From Halobaculum gomorrense (GTDB lineage: Archaea; Halobacteriota; Halobacteria; Halobacteriales; Haloferacaceae): a stretch of DNA of 64,000 nucleotides. This document shows, piece after piece, positions 52,770-61,559 of this stretch. How positions within the stretch are numbered: position 1 is the stretch's first letter; each line of letters opens with the position of its first letter. Position numbers and translations under genes: made by a program. The notes beneath the pieces were generated by a model. That model saw only the letters and a list, made by a program, of their open reading frames with translations. It searched no databases and was not told where the DNA came from. The DNA is taken from positions 124,001-188,000 of the forward strand of contig NZ_FQWV01000004.1 of the NCBI RefSeq assembly GCF_900129775.1. Reading direction: 5' to 3'.

Positions 52770-53732
52770 TTACACCTCCGGCTCGATGTAGACGATCCGC
52801 ACACGGTCGTCGATGTCGCGGAGTTTCGATTCGATCTGCGTGATATCCTCGTCGATGTCGGTCGTCTCTGCGCCGCCGTCGAAGCTCACGTCGGCGGTGA
52901 CGAGCACGTTCTCCGGCCCGACGTACACCGTGCGGAAGCCGTCGATGTGGACGACGCCCTCGTGCTCGGCGATGGCCGACCGGAGCGTCGCCTCCACATC
53001 GGCGGGCAGCGACTCCCCGAGGATGAGCCGCTTGTTCTCCCAGGCGAGCGCGACGGCGAACCCCATGAGCAGCGCGCCGATGGCCAAGGAGGCGACGGCG
53101 TCGAACACCGGCATGTCGAGGTACCGCGCCAGCGAGATCCCGACGAGCGCGATGCCGGCACCCGACAGCGCGATGGTGTCCTCGGTGAAGGCGGTGAGCG
53201 TTGTCACGTCGCTGGTCTTGGAGAACGCCTCCCGGATGCCCGACCAGCCGTACGTCTCCATCTGCTGATTCAGCTCGGCGCGCGCCTTCGCGAACGCGTA
53301 CGACTCGAATGCGATGGCGCCGACAAGCACCGTGACGTTGATCCAGAACGGGTCCACCGGGACGAGGTCGGTGAAGTTGACGCCCGCGAGGATCACATCG
53401 GCGCGCTCGCCGCCGTGCGCCGGGTGCATAACCGCCTCGTAGCCGTGTTTCAGCGACTCCCAGCCGGCGATACCGAACAGGAGGACGGAGACGAGAAACG
53501 AGTAGAAGAACTGCGCTTTCCCGTAGCCGAACGGGTGCGCGCGGCTCGCCTCCCTGTTCGAGTAGCGGATGCCGACGAGGAGGAACACCTGGTTCCCGGT
53601 GTCGGAGACGGAGTGATACGTCTCGGAGAGCATCGACGGCGACCCGGTCAGCAGGAAGCCGAAGAACTTCAGCACCGCGATGGCGCCGTTGGCGATCAGC
53701 GCGGCGACGACGACGGACCTGCTGCCAGCCAT
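52770..53732 (-). CDS. Cation diffusion facilitator (Zn/Fe/Mn efflux)
   Basis: Membrane antiporter, 320 aa, six membrane helices. Helix 2 has the metal site SETYHSVSDTGNQ (H and D with spacing HxxxD) and helix 5 region ALSGAGIALVGIS; AHPFGYGKAQFFYSFL follows helix 2 as in all CDF proteins. The cytoplasmic C-terminal domain (LPADVEATLRSAIAEHEGVVHIDGFRTVYVGPENVLVTADVSF) is the usual ferredoxin-like metal sensor. Metal specificity not determinable. Leaderless promoter: CTTGATTACGG ~27 bp upstream on the minus strand. Confidence 0.92.
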   Translation of the reverse strand: MAGSRSVVVAALIANGAIAVLKFFGFLLTGSPSMLSETYHSVSDTGNQVFLLVGIRYSNREASRAHPFGYGKAQFFYSFLVSVLLFGIAGWESLKHGYEAVMHPAHGGERADVILAGVNFTDLVPVDPFWINVTVLVGAIAFESYAFAKARAELNQQMETYGWSGIREAFSKTSDVTTLTAFTEDTIALSGAGIALVGISLARYLDMPVFDAVASLAIGALLMGFAVALAWENKRLILGESLPADVEATLRSAIAEHEGVVHIDGFRTVYVGPENVLVTADVSFDGGAETTDIDEDITQIESKLRDIDDRVRIVYIEPEV

Positions 53733-53857
53733 TGGCGGGGCCTCTCGCCGGACCGTAATCAAGCCCGGTGGAGTCCGGCCCCGACAGGCCGTCCGCCGGT
53801 CGCTGTCGGTCGGTCAGTCGTCCGAAGCGTTAGAACCGTCCGCCTCCTCACGCCGGT

Positions 53858-54376
53858 ATGCTCGTCGTCATCTCCGACACGCACGCGACGGACGGTCACC
53901 GGCTCTGCGGACGGACGCTCGATGCGGTCCGGGAGGCCGACGCCGTGATCCACGCCGGCGACTTCTCCCGCGAGGCGGTGCTCGACGACGTGGAGCGCGA
54001 GGTCGATGTCGTGTACGGCGTCACCGGAAACAACGACGACGCGGCGCTGCGCGACCGACTCCCGCGCGAGCGCGTCGTCGGCTACGAGGGCGCGACCGTC
54101 GCGGTGCGCCACCGCAGCGGGAGCGGCGCGACCGGCCTCGTCATGTTCGGCCGCGAGCGCGACGCGGACCTGGTCGTCTTCGGCCACAGCCACCGCCCGG
54201 AGTTCGACGACTCCGGCGCGGTGCCGCTGCTCAACCCCGGGAGCCACGCCCAGCCGCGGGGGAACCGGCCGGCCCACGCCGAGGTGACGCGGACGGCTGA
54301 GGGCCTCTCCGGGGAACTCGTGACGCCCGACGGCGAGGTGTTCGAGACGTTCTCGGTGCCGGTGCGCGAGCCGTAA
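53858..54376 (+). CDS. YfcE/MJ0936-family metallophosphoesterase
   Basis: 172 aa. Calcineurin-like fold motifs: VVISDTHATDG (DxH), AVIHAGDFSREAV (GDxxE-like), YGVTGNNDDAALRD (GNND) and VVFGHSHRPEFD (GHSH), together binding two metals. Members cleave phosphodiesters including cyclic nucleotides in vitro; the native substrate is unknown. GCGTTAGAACC lies ~25 bp upstream as promoter. Divergent from the CDF gene. Confidence 0.9.
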   Translation: MLVVISDTHATDGHRLCGRTLDAVREADAVIHAGDFSREAVLDDVEREVDVVYGVTGNNDDAALRDRLPRERVVGYEGATVAVRHRSGSGATGLVMFGRERDADLVVFGHSHRPEFDDSGAVPLLNPGSHAQPRGNRPAHAEVTRTAEGLSGELVTPDGEVFETFSVPVREP

Positions 54377-54733
54377 GCGTCGCTCGGAGCGAGCGGGCGG
54401 CCGCGAGTGGGGCCGGAGGGAGCAAACGGGTGGATGGGGGCGGTGCCGCACGCGTCGCGTCAGCGGGGACCCGGATTCCCGGAACGGTCGGCCGGCCGCC
54501 CGCCGACCGGCGGGTGGGAGGGAAGTGGTGGCCGTCGATCGGCGGTGGCCGCCGCGGGTGGAGAGCCGGTGCGGGAACCGCGGTCGGAGGGCCGGCGCGT
54601 CACCGGGAACCGGTACCAGTCTGTACCGGCGCTCGTGTCAAGTACTTTCTCTATGGTCAAACGCCGTTTTTAGTCACCGCGACGGCAACGGCGCTGGCGA
54701 TGGCGCCGCGGCGGGGCGTCCGGCGGCGCCGGC
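54377..54733. other. Noncoding gap with a palindrome
   Basis: No convincing gene. At 54610-54629 CCGGTAC-CAGTCT-GTACCGG is a perfect 7-bp inverted repeat, possibly an operator; a T5 run at 54667-54671 could terminate the phosphoesterase transcript. An AT-rich patch (AAGTACTTTCTCTATGG) lies between them. The rest is GC-rich and featureless. Confidence 0.5.
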
Positions 54734-55639
54734 TCACGCTCCGCCGCGGCGGCGGGCGGCCAGCGCGACGACCGCCAGCGCGAGCAGCCCGCCGCACAGG
54801 AACAGGAACCCCGGCGACGCGGCGAGCTGGTCGACCAGCGTCGGCCCGGCGTCGCTGGCGACGGCGTACGTCGTCTCCCGCGCCAGCTCGGTCGCGGTCG
54901 GCTCCGGCGTCGGCGTCGCCGCTGGCGTCGAGGTCGGTGTCGAGGTTGGGGCACTCGTGGCCGTCTCGGTCGCCTCCGCGATGCTGATCCCGCCGTCGGC
55001 GGCGGTCTCGGTGGCGGCCTCGGTCGCCGGTTCGGTCGGCGTCGTCGCGTCGCCGCCGGTCGTCTCCGCTGCCGTCGCGTTCGTCGACTGGACGCTCACG
55101 TCGGTCTCGCCCGTCTCGGCGCTGTCGGCGCCTCCGCCGGCGCCGCCGGACGCCCCGAACCCGATCGACGGCGCGAACGGGCCGCCGAGGGCGGTCTCGA
55201 CGACGACGGCGCCGAGGCCGACCGCGCCGATCCCGCCGAGCAGTCGGCTGAGTGTCGCCCGGATGCCGGACGCTTGCGACTCGGGCCCCGCGACGAGCAC
55301 GAGCGGTCCGTCGGCGGGGGCGTACACGTCCATCTCGCGGCCCTTCTGCGAGTAGACGGTGTCGACCACCTCGACGACGCCCGCCTCGCGCAGGCGCTTC
55401 AGGTGGTACTGGGTGTTCTGCAGCGACGAGTCGACGCGGTCGGCCACGTCGCTGGCGGGGCCGGGACTGTCGTGGAGGGCGGAGAGGATCGCGCGGGCGG
55501 TGTCCGAGGACAGCGCCGCGAGCACGTCGTCGGCGTCGTCCCCGTCGACGCCGATGACCCGCGGGTCGCGGTCGCCGTCGTCGTCGCCGCGGGACCACGG
55601 CCCGCCGATCCCCGGGATGGAGGAGGGCATGTCGGCCAT
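54734..55639 (-). CDS. Membrane-anchored winged-helix regulator
   Basis: 301 aa. Residues ~40-115 form an ArsR-type winged helix: VLAALSSDTARAILSALHDSPGPASDVADRVDSSLQNTQYHLKRLREAGVVEVVDTVYSQKGREMDVYAP. A possible first membrane helix (ATLSRLLGGIGAVGLGAVVVETALGG) is followed by ~110 Thr/Ala/Glu/Pro-rich residues and a clear C-terminal helix (GFLFLCGGLLALAVVALAARRRGG). This architecture suggests the linker faces outside and the DNA-binding head inside. ATG 55639 lies ~30 bp after a GGCTTACCACC box. Targets unknown. Confidence 0.85.
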   Translation of the reverse strand: MADMPSSIPGIGGPWSRGDDDGDRDPRVIGVDGDDADDVLAALSSDTARAILSALHDSPGPASDVADRVDSSLQNTQYHLKRLREAGVVEVVDTVYSQKGREMDVYAPADGPLVLVAGPESQASGIRATLSRLLGGIGAVGLGAVVVETALGGPFAPSIGFGASGGAGGGADSAETGETDVSVQSTNATAAETTGGDATTPTEPATEAATETAADGGISIAEATETATSAPTSTPTSTPAATPTPEPTATELARETTYAVASDAGPTLVDQLAASPGFLFLCGGLLALAVVALAARRRGGA

Positions 55640-55807
55640 TCGTCGTCCCTCTTTCTCGGTGGTGGTGGTAAGCCTTCCGTGCGCCGCGCTCGCGGGGGCG
55701 GTCCCACTGGGGGATCCGCCCGGGGCCCTCGGCCGCCCGACCGCGTTCCTCACGAAGGATCCGGCAGATCCCGACACTCCTTTGTTGATGTGTTACCGAG
55801 TCCTCGT

Positions 55808-57022
55808 ATGCTGGATTACGTCGGTCTGGAGGCGGACCTCTCGGCGGAGGAGAAGCTGATCCGTGACACGGCCCGGGAGTTCGTCGCCGAGGAGGTCGCC
55901 CCCGACATCGCCGACCACTACGAGGCCGGGACGTTCCCGACGGATATCATCTCCGAGATGGGCGAACTCGGCTTCTACGCCCCGAACCTGGAGGGGTACG
56001 GCTCCCCGAACGTCTCCGAGCGCGCGTACGGCCTGCTGATGCAGGAACTGGAGGCGTGCGACTCCGGCCTGCGCTCGATGGCGAGCGTGCAGGGCGCGCT
56101 CGTGATGTACCCGATCCACGCCTTCGGCAGCGAGGCCCAGAAGGAGGAGTGGCTCCCCGCGCTCGGGCAGGGAGAGGCCGTCGGCTGCTTCGGGTTGACC
56201 GAGCCCGAGCACGGCTCGAACCCCTCGGGGATGGAGACCCGCGCCGAGCGGGACTCGGCGGAGGGGACCTCCGCTGACCCCTCGGAAGTCGTCGCTTCCG
56301 AGGACGCCGACGGGTTCGTCCTGAACGGCGAGAAGACGTGGATCACCAACTCCCCCATCGCCGACGTGGCGGTGGTGTGGGCGAAGCTCACCTCCGACGA
56401 CGGATCGCCCGTCCGCGGGTTCCTCGTCGAGACCGACCGCGACGGGGTGGAAACCCCGAAGATCGAGGACAAGCTCTCGATGCGCGCCTCCGTCACCGGC
56501 GGCATCGTCCTCGACGACGTGCGCGTGCCCGAGGAGAACATTCTCCCCGACGTGACGGGGATGAAGGGGCCGCTGTCGTGTCTCACACAGGCTCGCTACG
56601 GTATCGCCTGGGGCGCTGTCGGCGCCGCTCGCGACTGCTTCGAGACAGCCCGCGAGTACCAGACCGACCGCGAGCAGTTCGGCGGCCCCATCGCCCGCTT
56701 CCAGATCCAACAGGAGAAATTCGCCGAGATGGCGACGCAGATCACCCTCGCGCAGCTGCTCGCGTACCGCCTCGCGGACCTGAAGGAGCGCGGCGACCTG
56801 CGGCCCCAACAGGTGTCGATGGCCAAGCGCAACAACGTCCGGATGGCCCGCGATCAGGCGCGCGTTGCCCGCGAGATGCTCGGCGGCAACGGGATCACGA
56901 CGGATTACTCGCCGATGCGGCACCTGAGCAACCTGGAGACGGTGTACACCTACGAGGGAACGCACGACATCCACTCGCTCATCCTCGGGGAGGATCTGAC
57001 CGGGCTGTCGGCCTTCTCGTGA
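55808..57022 (+). CDS. Acyl-CoA dehydrogenase (glutaryl-CoA dehydrogenase-like)
   Basis: FAD enzyme, 404 aa. Blocks: CFGLTEPEHGSNPSGMETRA (FAD/substrate), GEKTWITNSPIADVAVVWAK, LSMRASVTGGIVLDDVRVPEENILP, REQFGGPIARFQIQQEKFAEM and the C-terminal GGNGITTDYSPMRHLSNLETVYTYEGTHDIHSLILG, where the Glu in YEGT is the catalytic base. The N-terminus and TGMKGPLSCLTQARYGIAWG region resemble glutaryl-CoA dehydrogenase; a ~20-residue insertion (about residues 150-170) lies after the METRAERD block. The actual acyl-CoA is unproven. Confidence 0.92.
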   Translation: MLDYVGLEADLSAEEKLIRDTAREFVAEEVAPDIADHYEAGTFPTDIISEMGELGFYAPNLEGYGSPNVSERAYGLLMQELEACDSGLRSMASVQGALVMYPIHAFGSEAQKEEWLPALGQGEAVGCFGLTEPEHGSNPSGMETRAERDSAEGTSADPSEVVASEDADGFVLNGEKTWITNSPIADVAVVWAKLTSDDGSPVRGFLVETDRDGVETPKIEDKLSMRASVTGGIVLDDVRVPEENILPDVTGMKGPLSCLTQARYGIAWGAVGAARDCFETAREYQTDREQFGGPIARFQIQQEKFAEMATQITLAQLLAYRLADLKERGDLRPQQVSMAKRNNVRMARDQARVAREMLGGNGITTDYSPMRHLSNLETVYTYEGTHDIHSLILGEDLTGLSAFS

Positions 57023-57262
57023 CGCGATAGCGACGCGAGTCGTGTCGACAGCCCGGTCAGCGACCGGGGTCACGGCCTTCTCGTGACGCGGGGGGCGTCA
57101 CGCACCGGTAGTCGTCGACTTACCGGTCACGTCGGGCGATCGCTCCGGCCGCGGCCGCGACGGCGCGGGGCCGTCGCCCCGAAACGACGCCGTACTCGCC
57201 GCGCTGATGGCGTGAGAACCATGATCATAGCTAAGTAGGTGGACTCTGAGGCGCCAACCGAG

Positions 57263-57568
57263 ATGGCTGAACCAGTCGAAGACAGGTGGCGAACGCTCGC
57301 GTTCTCCCGCGAGGAGGCGTGGGTGGTCCACGCCGCGCTCCTCGACCGGGTTCGCACGGCGGTCGAAGCGGGCGATTCTTCGGAAGGGTTCCCCGAACTC
57401 GACGCGCTGACGGCAATCGAGGACGGGCGCGAGCGGTTCGGTCCCGAGGAGACCGCGGTCGTTCGTCGGGCGCTCGAGGCGTACCTTCGGCGCGCACCCC
57501 CACGGGATCTGGCGCCCGGGCGGGCGGCCTTACGACAGACCGGCACTCCCGAGATTCCGGAGCCCTGA
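57263..57568 (+). CDS. Small conserved haloarchaeal protein
   Basis: 101 aa, helical: RWRTLAFSREEAWVVHAALLDRVRTAVEAGDSS, then DALTAIEDGRERFGPEETAVVRRALEAYLRRAPPRDLAPGRAAL. It resembles a haloarchaea-only family (DUF7853-like, from memory). GTG at 57239 would add eight residues; a CATAGCTAAGTAGG stretch just before may be the promoter. Convergent, two bases from the DCC gene. No function inferred. Confidence 0.75.
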   Translation: MAEPVEDRWRTLAFSREEAWVVHAALLDRVRTAVEAGDSSEGFPELDALTAIEDGRERFGPEETAVVRRALEAYLRRAPPRDLAPGRAALRQTGTPEIPEP

Positions 57569-57570
57569 CG

Positions 57571-57954
57571 CTACGCCGAGCCGTTCTCATTCGACAGCGA
57601 GTCGCGCCGCGCGAATCGTCCCCACAGCGCCCGCCGATCGGCGGCCCACCGGTAGAACGTGTCCCGCGCCTCCGGGTACTTCGGGAGCCCCTTCGCGGCC
57701 GCGGTGAGCCACCAGCCGGCGGCGCCGGTGCGCTTCGCGATCTGCTCGAGCGCCTCGCCGCAGGAGTACACCGCGGCGTCGGTGACGAGGTGCATACACT
57801 CCTCGTAGTCGTCGGGAAGCCGCGCGCGGAGGTCGTCGTCATCGGCCAACTCGGAGAAGCCGACGGCCTCGAACTCGCCCAGTTCCAGCGCGTGTGAGAC
57901 GCAGAACGTGCAGAACCCGCAGTCGTCGTCGTACACGAGGCGGGGGACGGACAT
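57571..57954 (-). CDS. DCC-family thiol-disulfide oxidoreductase (DUF393)
   Basis: 127 aa. Begins PRLVYDDDCGFCTFCVSHALELG with the DxxCGFC redox motif of the DCC family, followed by VGFSELADDDDLRARLPDDYEECMHLVTDAAVYSCGEALEQIAKRTG, the usual second block. Thought to act as a thioredoxin-fold oxidoreductase; partner unknown. Downstream of the cupin gene on the same strand (58-bp gap), possibly an operon. Confidence 0.9.
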   Translation of the reverse strand: MSVPRLVYDDDCGFCTFCVSHALELGEFEAVGFSELADDDDLRARLPDDYEECMHLVTDAAVYSCGEALEQIAKRTGAAGWWLTAAAKGLPKYPEARDTFYRWAADRRALWGRFARRDSLSNENGSA

Positions 57955-58012
57955 ACCCGGCCTACGGGCTCGGCGGACATGTGGCTTCGGGCGGGTCGAC
58001 TCGCCCGTCCCG

Positions 58013-58501
58013 CTATTCCTCCTCGCCTTCCCAGTAGTCGACGGCGTCGCCGCGGCGGAAGTACGCGTCCACGTCGCGCTCGTTCTCGCCGCCCGGTGCC
58101 GCGCCCGCCATCGCGCCCACCTTGTCGGAATCCGGGTATACGAGCACCTCCGGCTCGCGCATCGTCGAGACCGCGAGGTATCGGAGGGCGCCCTCGGAGT
58201 CGTTGACGACCCGATGGGCGCCGTCCTCGCCTGCCGGGAGCGAGACGTAGTCACCCGGACACAGCGGGCTCGCCCCGTCGGCGTGGCGCAGGGTCCCCTC
58301 CCCGGACAGGACATACAGCGCCTCCGCGTTACCCGCGTGGTAGTGGTACGGCCACGCGCGCTTGCCCGCCGAGAGCTCATACAGGCTACACCCCAGATCC
58401 TCGCCGCCGGCGGCCGCGGCCAGCTTCTTCCGGCGCCAGCCGACAGACTCGCCGCGGTCGGTCTCCTCCCAGTCGAGGTCGTCGGCGTTGACGCGATCCA
58501 C
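58013..58501 (-). CDS. Cupin-domain protein
   Basis: 162 aa. Cupin motif 1 is WPYHYHAGNAEALYVLSGEGTLRHADG (His, His, Glu ligands) and motif 2 is DYVSLPAGEDGAHRVVNDSEG (His). CSLYELSAGKRAWPYH precedes. GTG at 58501 begins DRVNADDLDWEETDRGESVGWRRK; minus-strand CAATACGATT ~30 bp upstream could be its TATA box. An ATG at 58526 in another frame (MVDADDFP) would join the cupin frame with one extra base, so a start-region frameshift is also possible. Confidence 0.83.
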   Translation of the reverse strand: MDRVNADDLDWEETDRGESVGWRRKKLAAAAGGEDLGCSLYELSAGKRAWPYHYHAGNAEALYVLSGEGTLRHADGASPLCPGDYVSLPAGEDGAHRVVNDSEGALRYLAVSTMREPEVLVYPDSDKVGAMAGAAPGGENERDVDAYFRRGDAVDYWEGEEE

Positions 58502-58610
58502 GCGGGGAAGTCGTCCGCGTCGACCATAATCGTATTGTCCACCGCGCACGCGTTCGCCGTCGCCCGTCGCGACCGTGTCGGCGACGGTCCCGCGGTCCCC
58601 GGATGCCGGC

Positions 58611-58619
58611 GTTTTTGTA
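58611..58619 (+). promoter_or_regulatory. TATA-like box of the ferredoxin
   Basis: GTTTTTGTA is centred 27 bp before the ATG at 58642. Confidence 0.55.
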
Positions 58620-58632
58620 CGTGTCGCGGTAA

Positions 58633-58962
<330 letters not shown>

Positions 58963-59052
58963 GCGAAAAGTGGGCTTCATTTCCTGAGAACGAGAAGCAT
59001 TGCCTGGAGCTTCCGTTGCTTTCGCGCTGTGGGTTGAGTTTCCAGGGATCGG

Positions 59053-59166
59053 TCACTCGCTGACTTCGTTGAGTGCCTCTTCGAGCGCACTCTCTGCGAG
59101 TTCTTCGACCGTCGCCTCCACGTCGTCGAACTCCTCACGCAGCGCGGCGAGCGAATCGTCGCTCAT
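59053..59166 (-). CDS. 37-aa acidic helical mini-protein
   Basis: MSDDSLAALREEFDDVEATV, then ELAESALEEALNEVSE: a single amphipathic acidic helix. ATG to TGA on the minus strand, 72 bp after the HdrD-like gene, so it may be the last gene of that operon. Similar short acidic ORFs are common in haloarchaea. No family recognised; kept because the frame is protein-like and no other feature explains the gap. Confidence 0.5.
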   Translation of the reverse strand: MSDDSLAALREEFDDVEATVEELAESALEEALNEVSE

Positions 59167-59238
59167 ACCCTGACTCACGATCGGGGGAAGTTCAACGTTT
59201 CCGCCACCCGATACTCCCGGAGATCGGACTCGGATCCG

Positions 59239-61368
59239 TCAGTCGGCCGCCGCCGGCGACGTGTCTCCGTCGGCATCAGCGTCCGCCGGCGTGTCGACCG
59301 CGACGCCGTCCTTCGCCGCCAGCGCCTCACACAGCAGCTCCGCGATGTCGACGATCTCGATGTCGTCCTCGAAGTTCCCCGTCTTGCGGCCGTCCTCGTA
59401 CATGGTCCCACACATCGGACAGGCGACGACGAACTTCTCGACCTCGCTCCCGGCGTCGGTGTCCTCCAGCGCCTCGCGCAGACGCTCCTCGCTGGGCTTG
59501 GATTCCTCCTCGTGGTCCATCCAGAGGCCCCCGCCGCCGCCCCCGCAGCAGAACGAGTCCGAGCGATTCCGCGGCATCTCGTAGAGATCCACGCCCGTCG
59601 CGCGGATCAGGTCGCGGGGCGCCTCGTACACGTCGTTCATCCGGCCGAGGTGGCACGGGTCGTGGTACGTCGCGGTGTAGTCGAGTTCCGTACCGTCCAG
59701 CCCGATCCGGTCCTGCTCGACGAGGTTCTCGACGACCTCGGTGTAATGGAAGACGGGGTCGTCGAACTCGCTGACCTCGGGGTACTCGTTGCGGAAGGTG
59801 TTCATCGAGTGCGGGTCGGTGGTGACCACCTTCTCGAAGGTCGCCGACTCGAACGCCTCGACGTTGTCCTCGACGAGCATCTCGAAGAGGCCCTCCTCGC
59901 CGACGCGGCGCACGTCGTTGCCGTCGTGCTGTTCGTCCTCGTAGAGGATGCCGTAGGAGACGTTCGCGCGCTCGAACAACGTCGCCAGTGACCGGGCGAC
60001 GCGCCGGTTGCGCTCGTCGTAGCTGGGGTACTCGCCGACGTACCAGAGGAACTCCACGTCCTCCTCGCGGGCGTCGGGCACCTCGAAGTCCAAGTCGTCG
60101 GTCCAATCGGGTCGCTTGCGGGCCGGGTCGCCGAACGTGTTGCCGTTCTGGAACACGTTCATCATCGCGTCCTGCACCATCTCGTCCATCTGGCCCGTCT
60201 CGGTGAGCCGGCGGTTCATCTGGGTGAACTCCGAGACGTGCTCGATGTCGACGGGGCAGGCGTCCATGCAGGCCATGCAGGACATGCACGACTCCATCGA
60301 CTCGGCGGCGATCACGGAGTCGCCGCCGTCCGCGACGATCTCGACCTCCTCGGTGCGGCCGGCGTCGAGGTCCTCGCGGTACTGCTTCAAGTCGAGGATC
60401 ACGTCCCTCGGGTCGAGGTTGCGGCCGGAGGCGTTCGCCGGGCACACCGACGAGCAGCGACCGCACTTCGTACAGGCGTCCTGATCAAGAACGTGGCGCC
60501 ACGAGAAGTCCTCGATGGAGCCGTAGCCGATCTCGTCGGGACCGGCGTCCGCCGGCACGCCGGGCAGGCGCACGCCCGCCTTCTCGTCGCGGGTGACGAC
60601 GTTTGCGAACGAGGAGATCATGTGGAACGGCTTGGCGTACGGGATGAGCGCGACGAACGCGAACGCCAGCAGGGCGTGGCTCCACCACGTCCAGTGGTAG
60701 AGGGTCTCCGCGAGCGCGGCGTCGACGCCCGCCTCAAAGAACACGCCCGCGAGGAAGTAGCCGACGAACGAGACGCGTTCGAAGGCGACGAACTCGGCGG
60801 AGCCGATGATCCGGAACGCCTCCAGCACGTAGCCGCCCACACCGAGCGCGAGCAGCGTCCAGACGAACGCGTCGTCCTCCAGCGAGGTGTGTTTGCCCCA
60901 CAGGCGTCCCTCGCGCTCGGTGTAGCGCCGGTAGATGGCCATGCCGACGCCGACGACGAACAGCAGCCCCATCGCGTCCATGACGAACGAGTACGAGAGA
61001 TAGAAGTCGCCGACAAAGAACGACTCGCCGGTAACGGGACGCCAGAAGTCGAGGTCGATGCCGAGGATCGTCGTCCCGATCAGGAGAGTGAGAAAGCCCC
61101 AGAGGACGAACGAGTGCATCACGCCCGCGTACAGGTCGCGGTCGAACTGGTTGCGGTTCGACGCCACGATGCGAGCGGCCTCGAGCACCCGGCGCGGCAG
61201 GTCGTCGAGGCGGTCGAACCAGTCGTCCTCGCCGGCGGCGTAGCGCGCGAACCGCGCGTACGTGCCGTAGAGGAACACCCCGATCGCGACCGCCGCGAGG
61301 TAGTAGAACGCGGCCTTCCCGACGGGACCAATCGTCCAGAAGGTCTCCCGCGTCACGTCGGCTTGCAT
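59239..61368 (-). CDS. Membrane Fe-S oxidoreductase, HdrD/DsrMK-like fusion
   Basis: 709 aa. The first ~260 residues are a NarI/DsrM-like membrane domain of six helices with His residues for heme (MHSFVLWGF, YHWTWWSHALLAF). Residues ~320-400 carry two [4Fe-4S] motifs, CTKCGRCSSVCPANASGR and CMSCMACMDACPVDIEH. The C-terminal half has two CCG domains, the second complete (CHLGRM...SFCCGGGGGGLW...CPMCG). It should pass electrons between a soluble donor (ferredoxin or ETF) and the quinone pool. Acidic tail is disordered. ATG 61368 lies 28 bp after GATTTAATC on the minus strand. Confidence 0.9.
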   Translation of the reverse strand: MQADVTRETFWTIGPVGKAAFYYLAAVAIGVFLYGTYARFARYAAGEDDWFDRLDDLPRRVLEAARIVASNRNQFDRDLYAGVMHSFVLWGFLTLLIGTTILGIDLDFWRPVTGESFFVGDFYLSYSFVMDAMGLLFVVGVGMAIYRRYTEREGRLWGKHTSLEDDAFVWTLLALGVGGYVLEAFRIIGSAEFVAFERVSFVGYFLAGVFFEAGVDAALAETLYHWTWWSHALLAFAFVALIPYAKPFHMISSFANVVTRDEKAGVRLPGVPADAGPDEIGYGSIEDFSWRHVLDQDACTKCGRCSSVCPANASGRNLDPRDVILDLKQYREDLDAGRTEEVEIVADGGDSVIAAESMESCMSCMACMDACPVDIEHVSEFTQMNRRLTETGQMDEMVQDAMMNVFQNGNTFGDPARKRPDWTDDLDFEVPDAREEDVEFLWYVGEYPSYDERNRRVARSLATLFERANVSYGILYEDEQHDGNDVRRVGEEGLFEMLVEDNVEAFESATFEKVVTTDPHSMNTFRNEYPEVSEFDDPVFHYTEVVENLVEQDRIGLDGTELDYTATYHDPCHLGRMNDVYEAPRDLIRATGVDLYEMPRNRSDSFCCGGGGGGLWMDHEEESKPSEERLREALEDTDAGSEVEKFVVACPMCGTMYEDGRKTGNFEDDIEIVDIAELLCEALAAKDGVAVDTPADADADGDTSPAAAD

Positions 61369-61391
61369 GTGCCTACCGCGTCGCCGCCTCC

Positions 61392-61400
61392 GATTAAATC
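61392..61400 (-). promoter_or_regulatory. TATA-like box of the HdrD-like gene
   Basis: Minus-strand GATTTAATC is centred 28 bp before the ATG at 61368. Confidence 0.6.
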
Positions 61401-61403
61401 TTC

Positions 61404-61421
61404 TCACACTATCGTGTGTGA
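61404..61421. promoter_or_regulatory. Operator-like palindrome next to the HdrD-like promoter
   Basis: TCACAC-TATCGT-GTGTGA is an 18-bp perfect inverted repeat lying directly upstream of the TATA-like box, where a bound repressor or activator would block or recruit initiation factors. Confidence 0.5.
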
Positions 61422-61527
61422 ACGATCGCTGTGCGCCCGCAGCCGGGCGGTTCACTGCCCCGGTGGACGCTCCCTCGGCGAGGGTCGTCCGGGCGGCGGC
61501 GCGAGCCGCGCCGCCGCCCCCAACACC

Positions 61528-61534
61528 CTTTTTG
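61528..61534 (+). promoter_or_regulatory. TATA-like box of the Cmi4-like gene
   Basis: CTTTTTG is centred 29 bp before the ATG at 61560. Confidence 0.5.
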
Positions 61535-61559
61535 CCCGTCACGACTACCTTTTCGGTCT

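Noticed and set aside
52614-52770. A protein-coding gene across the hairpin block on either strand
   Set aside because: Frames here run into flanking genes or have frequent Cys/Arg/Pro low-complexity stretches without a start, stop and promoter that agree.
54460-54660. Minus-strand TTG-initiated frame beginning with an ATA-GAG stretch
   Set aside because: Requires TTG, turns into Pro/Arg/Ser low complexity after ~25 codons, and has no ribosome-binding site.
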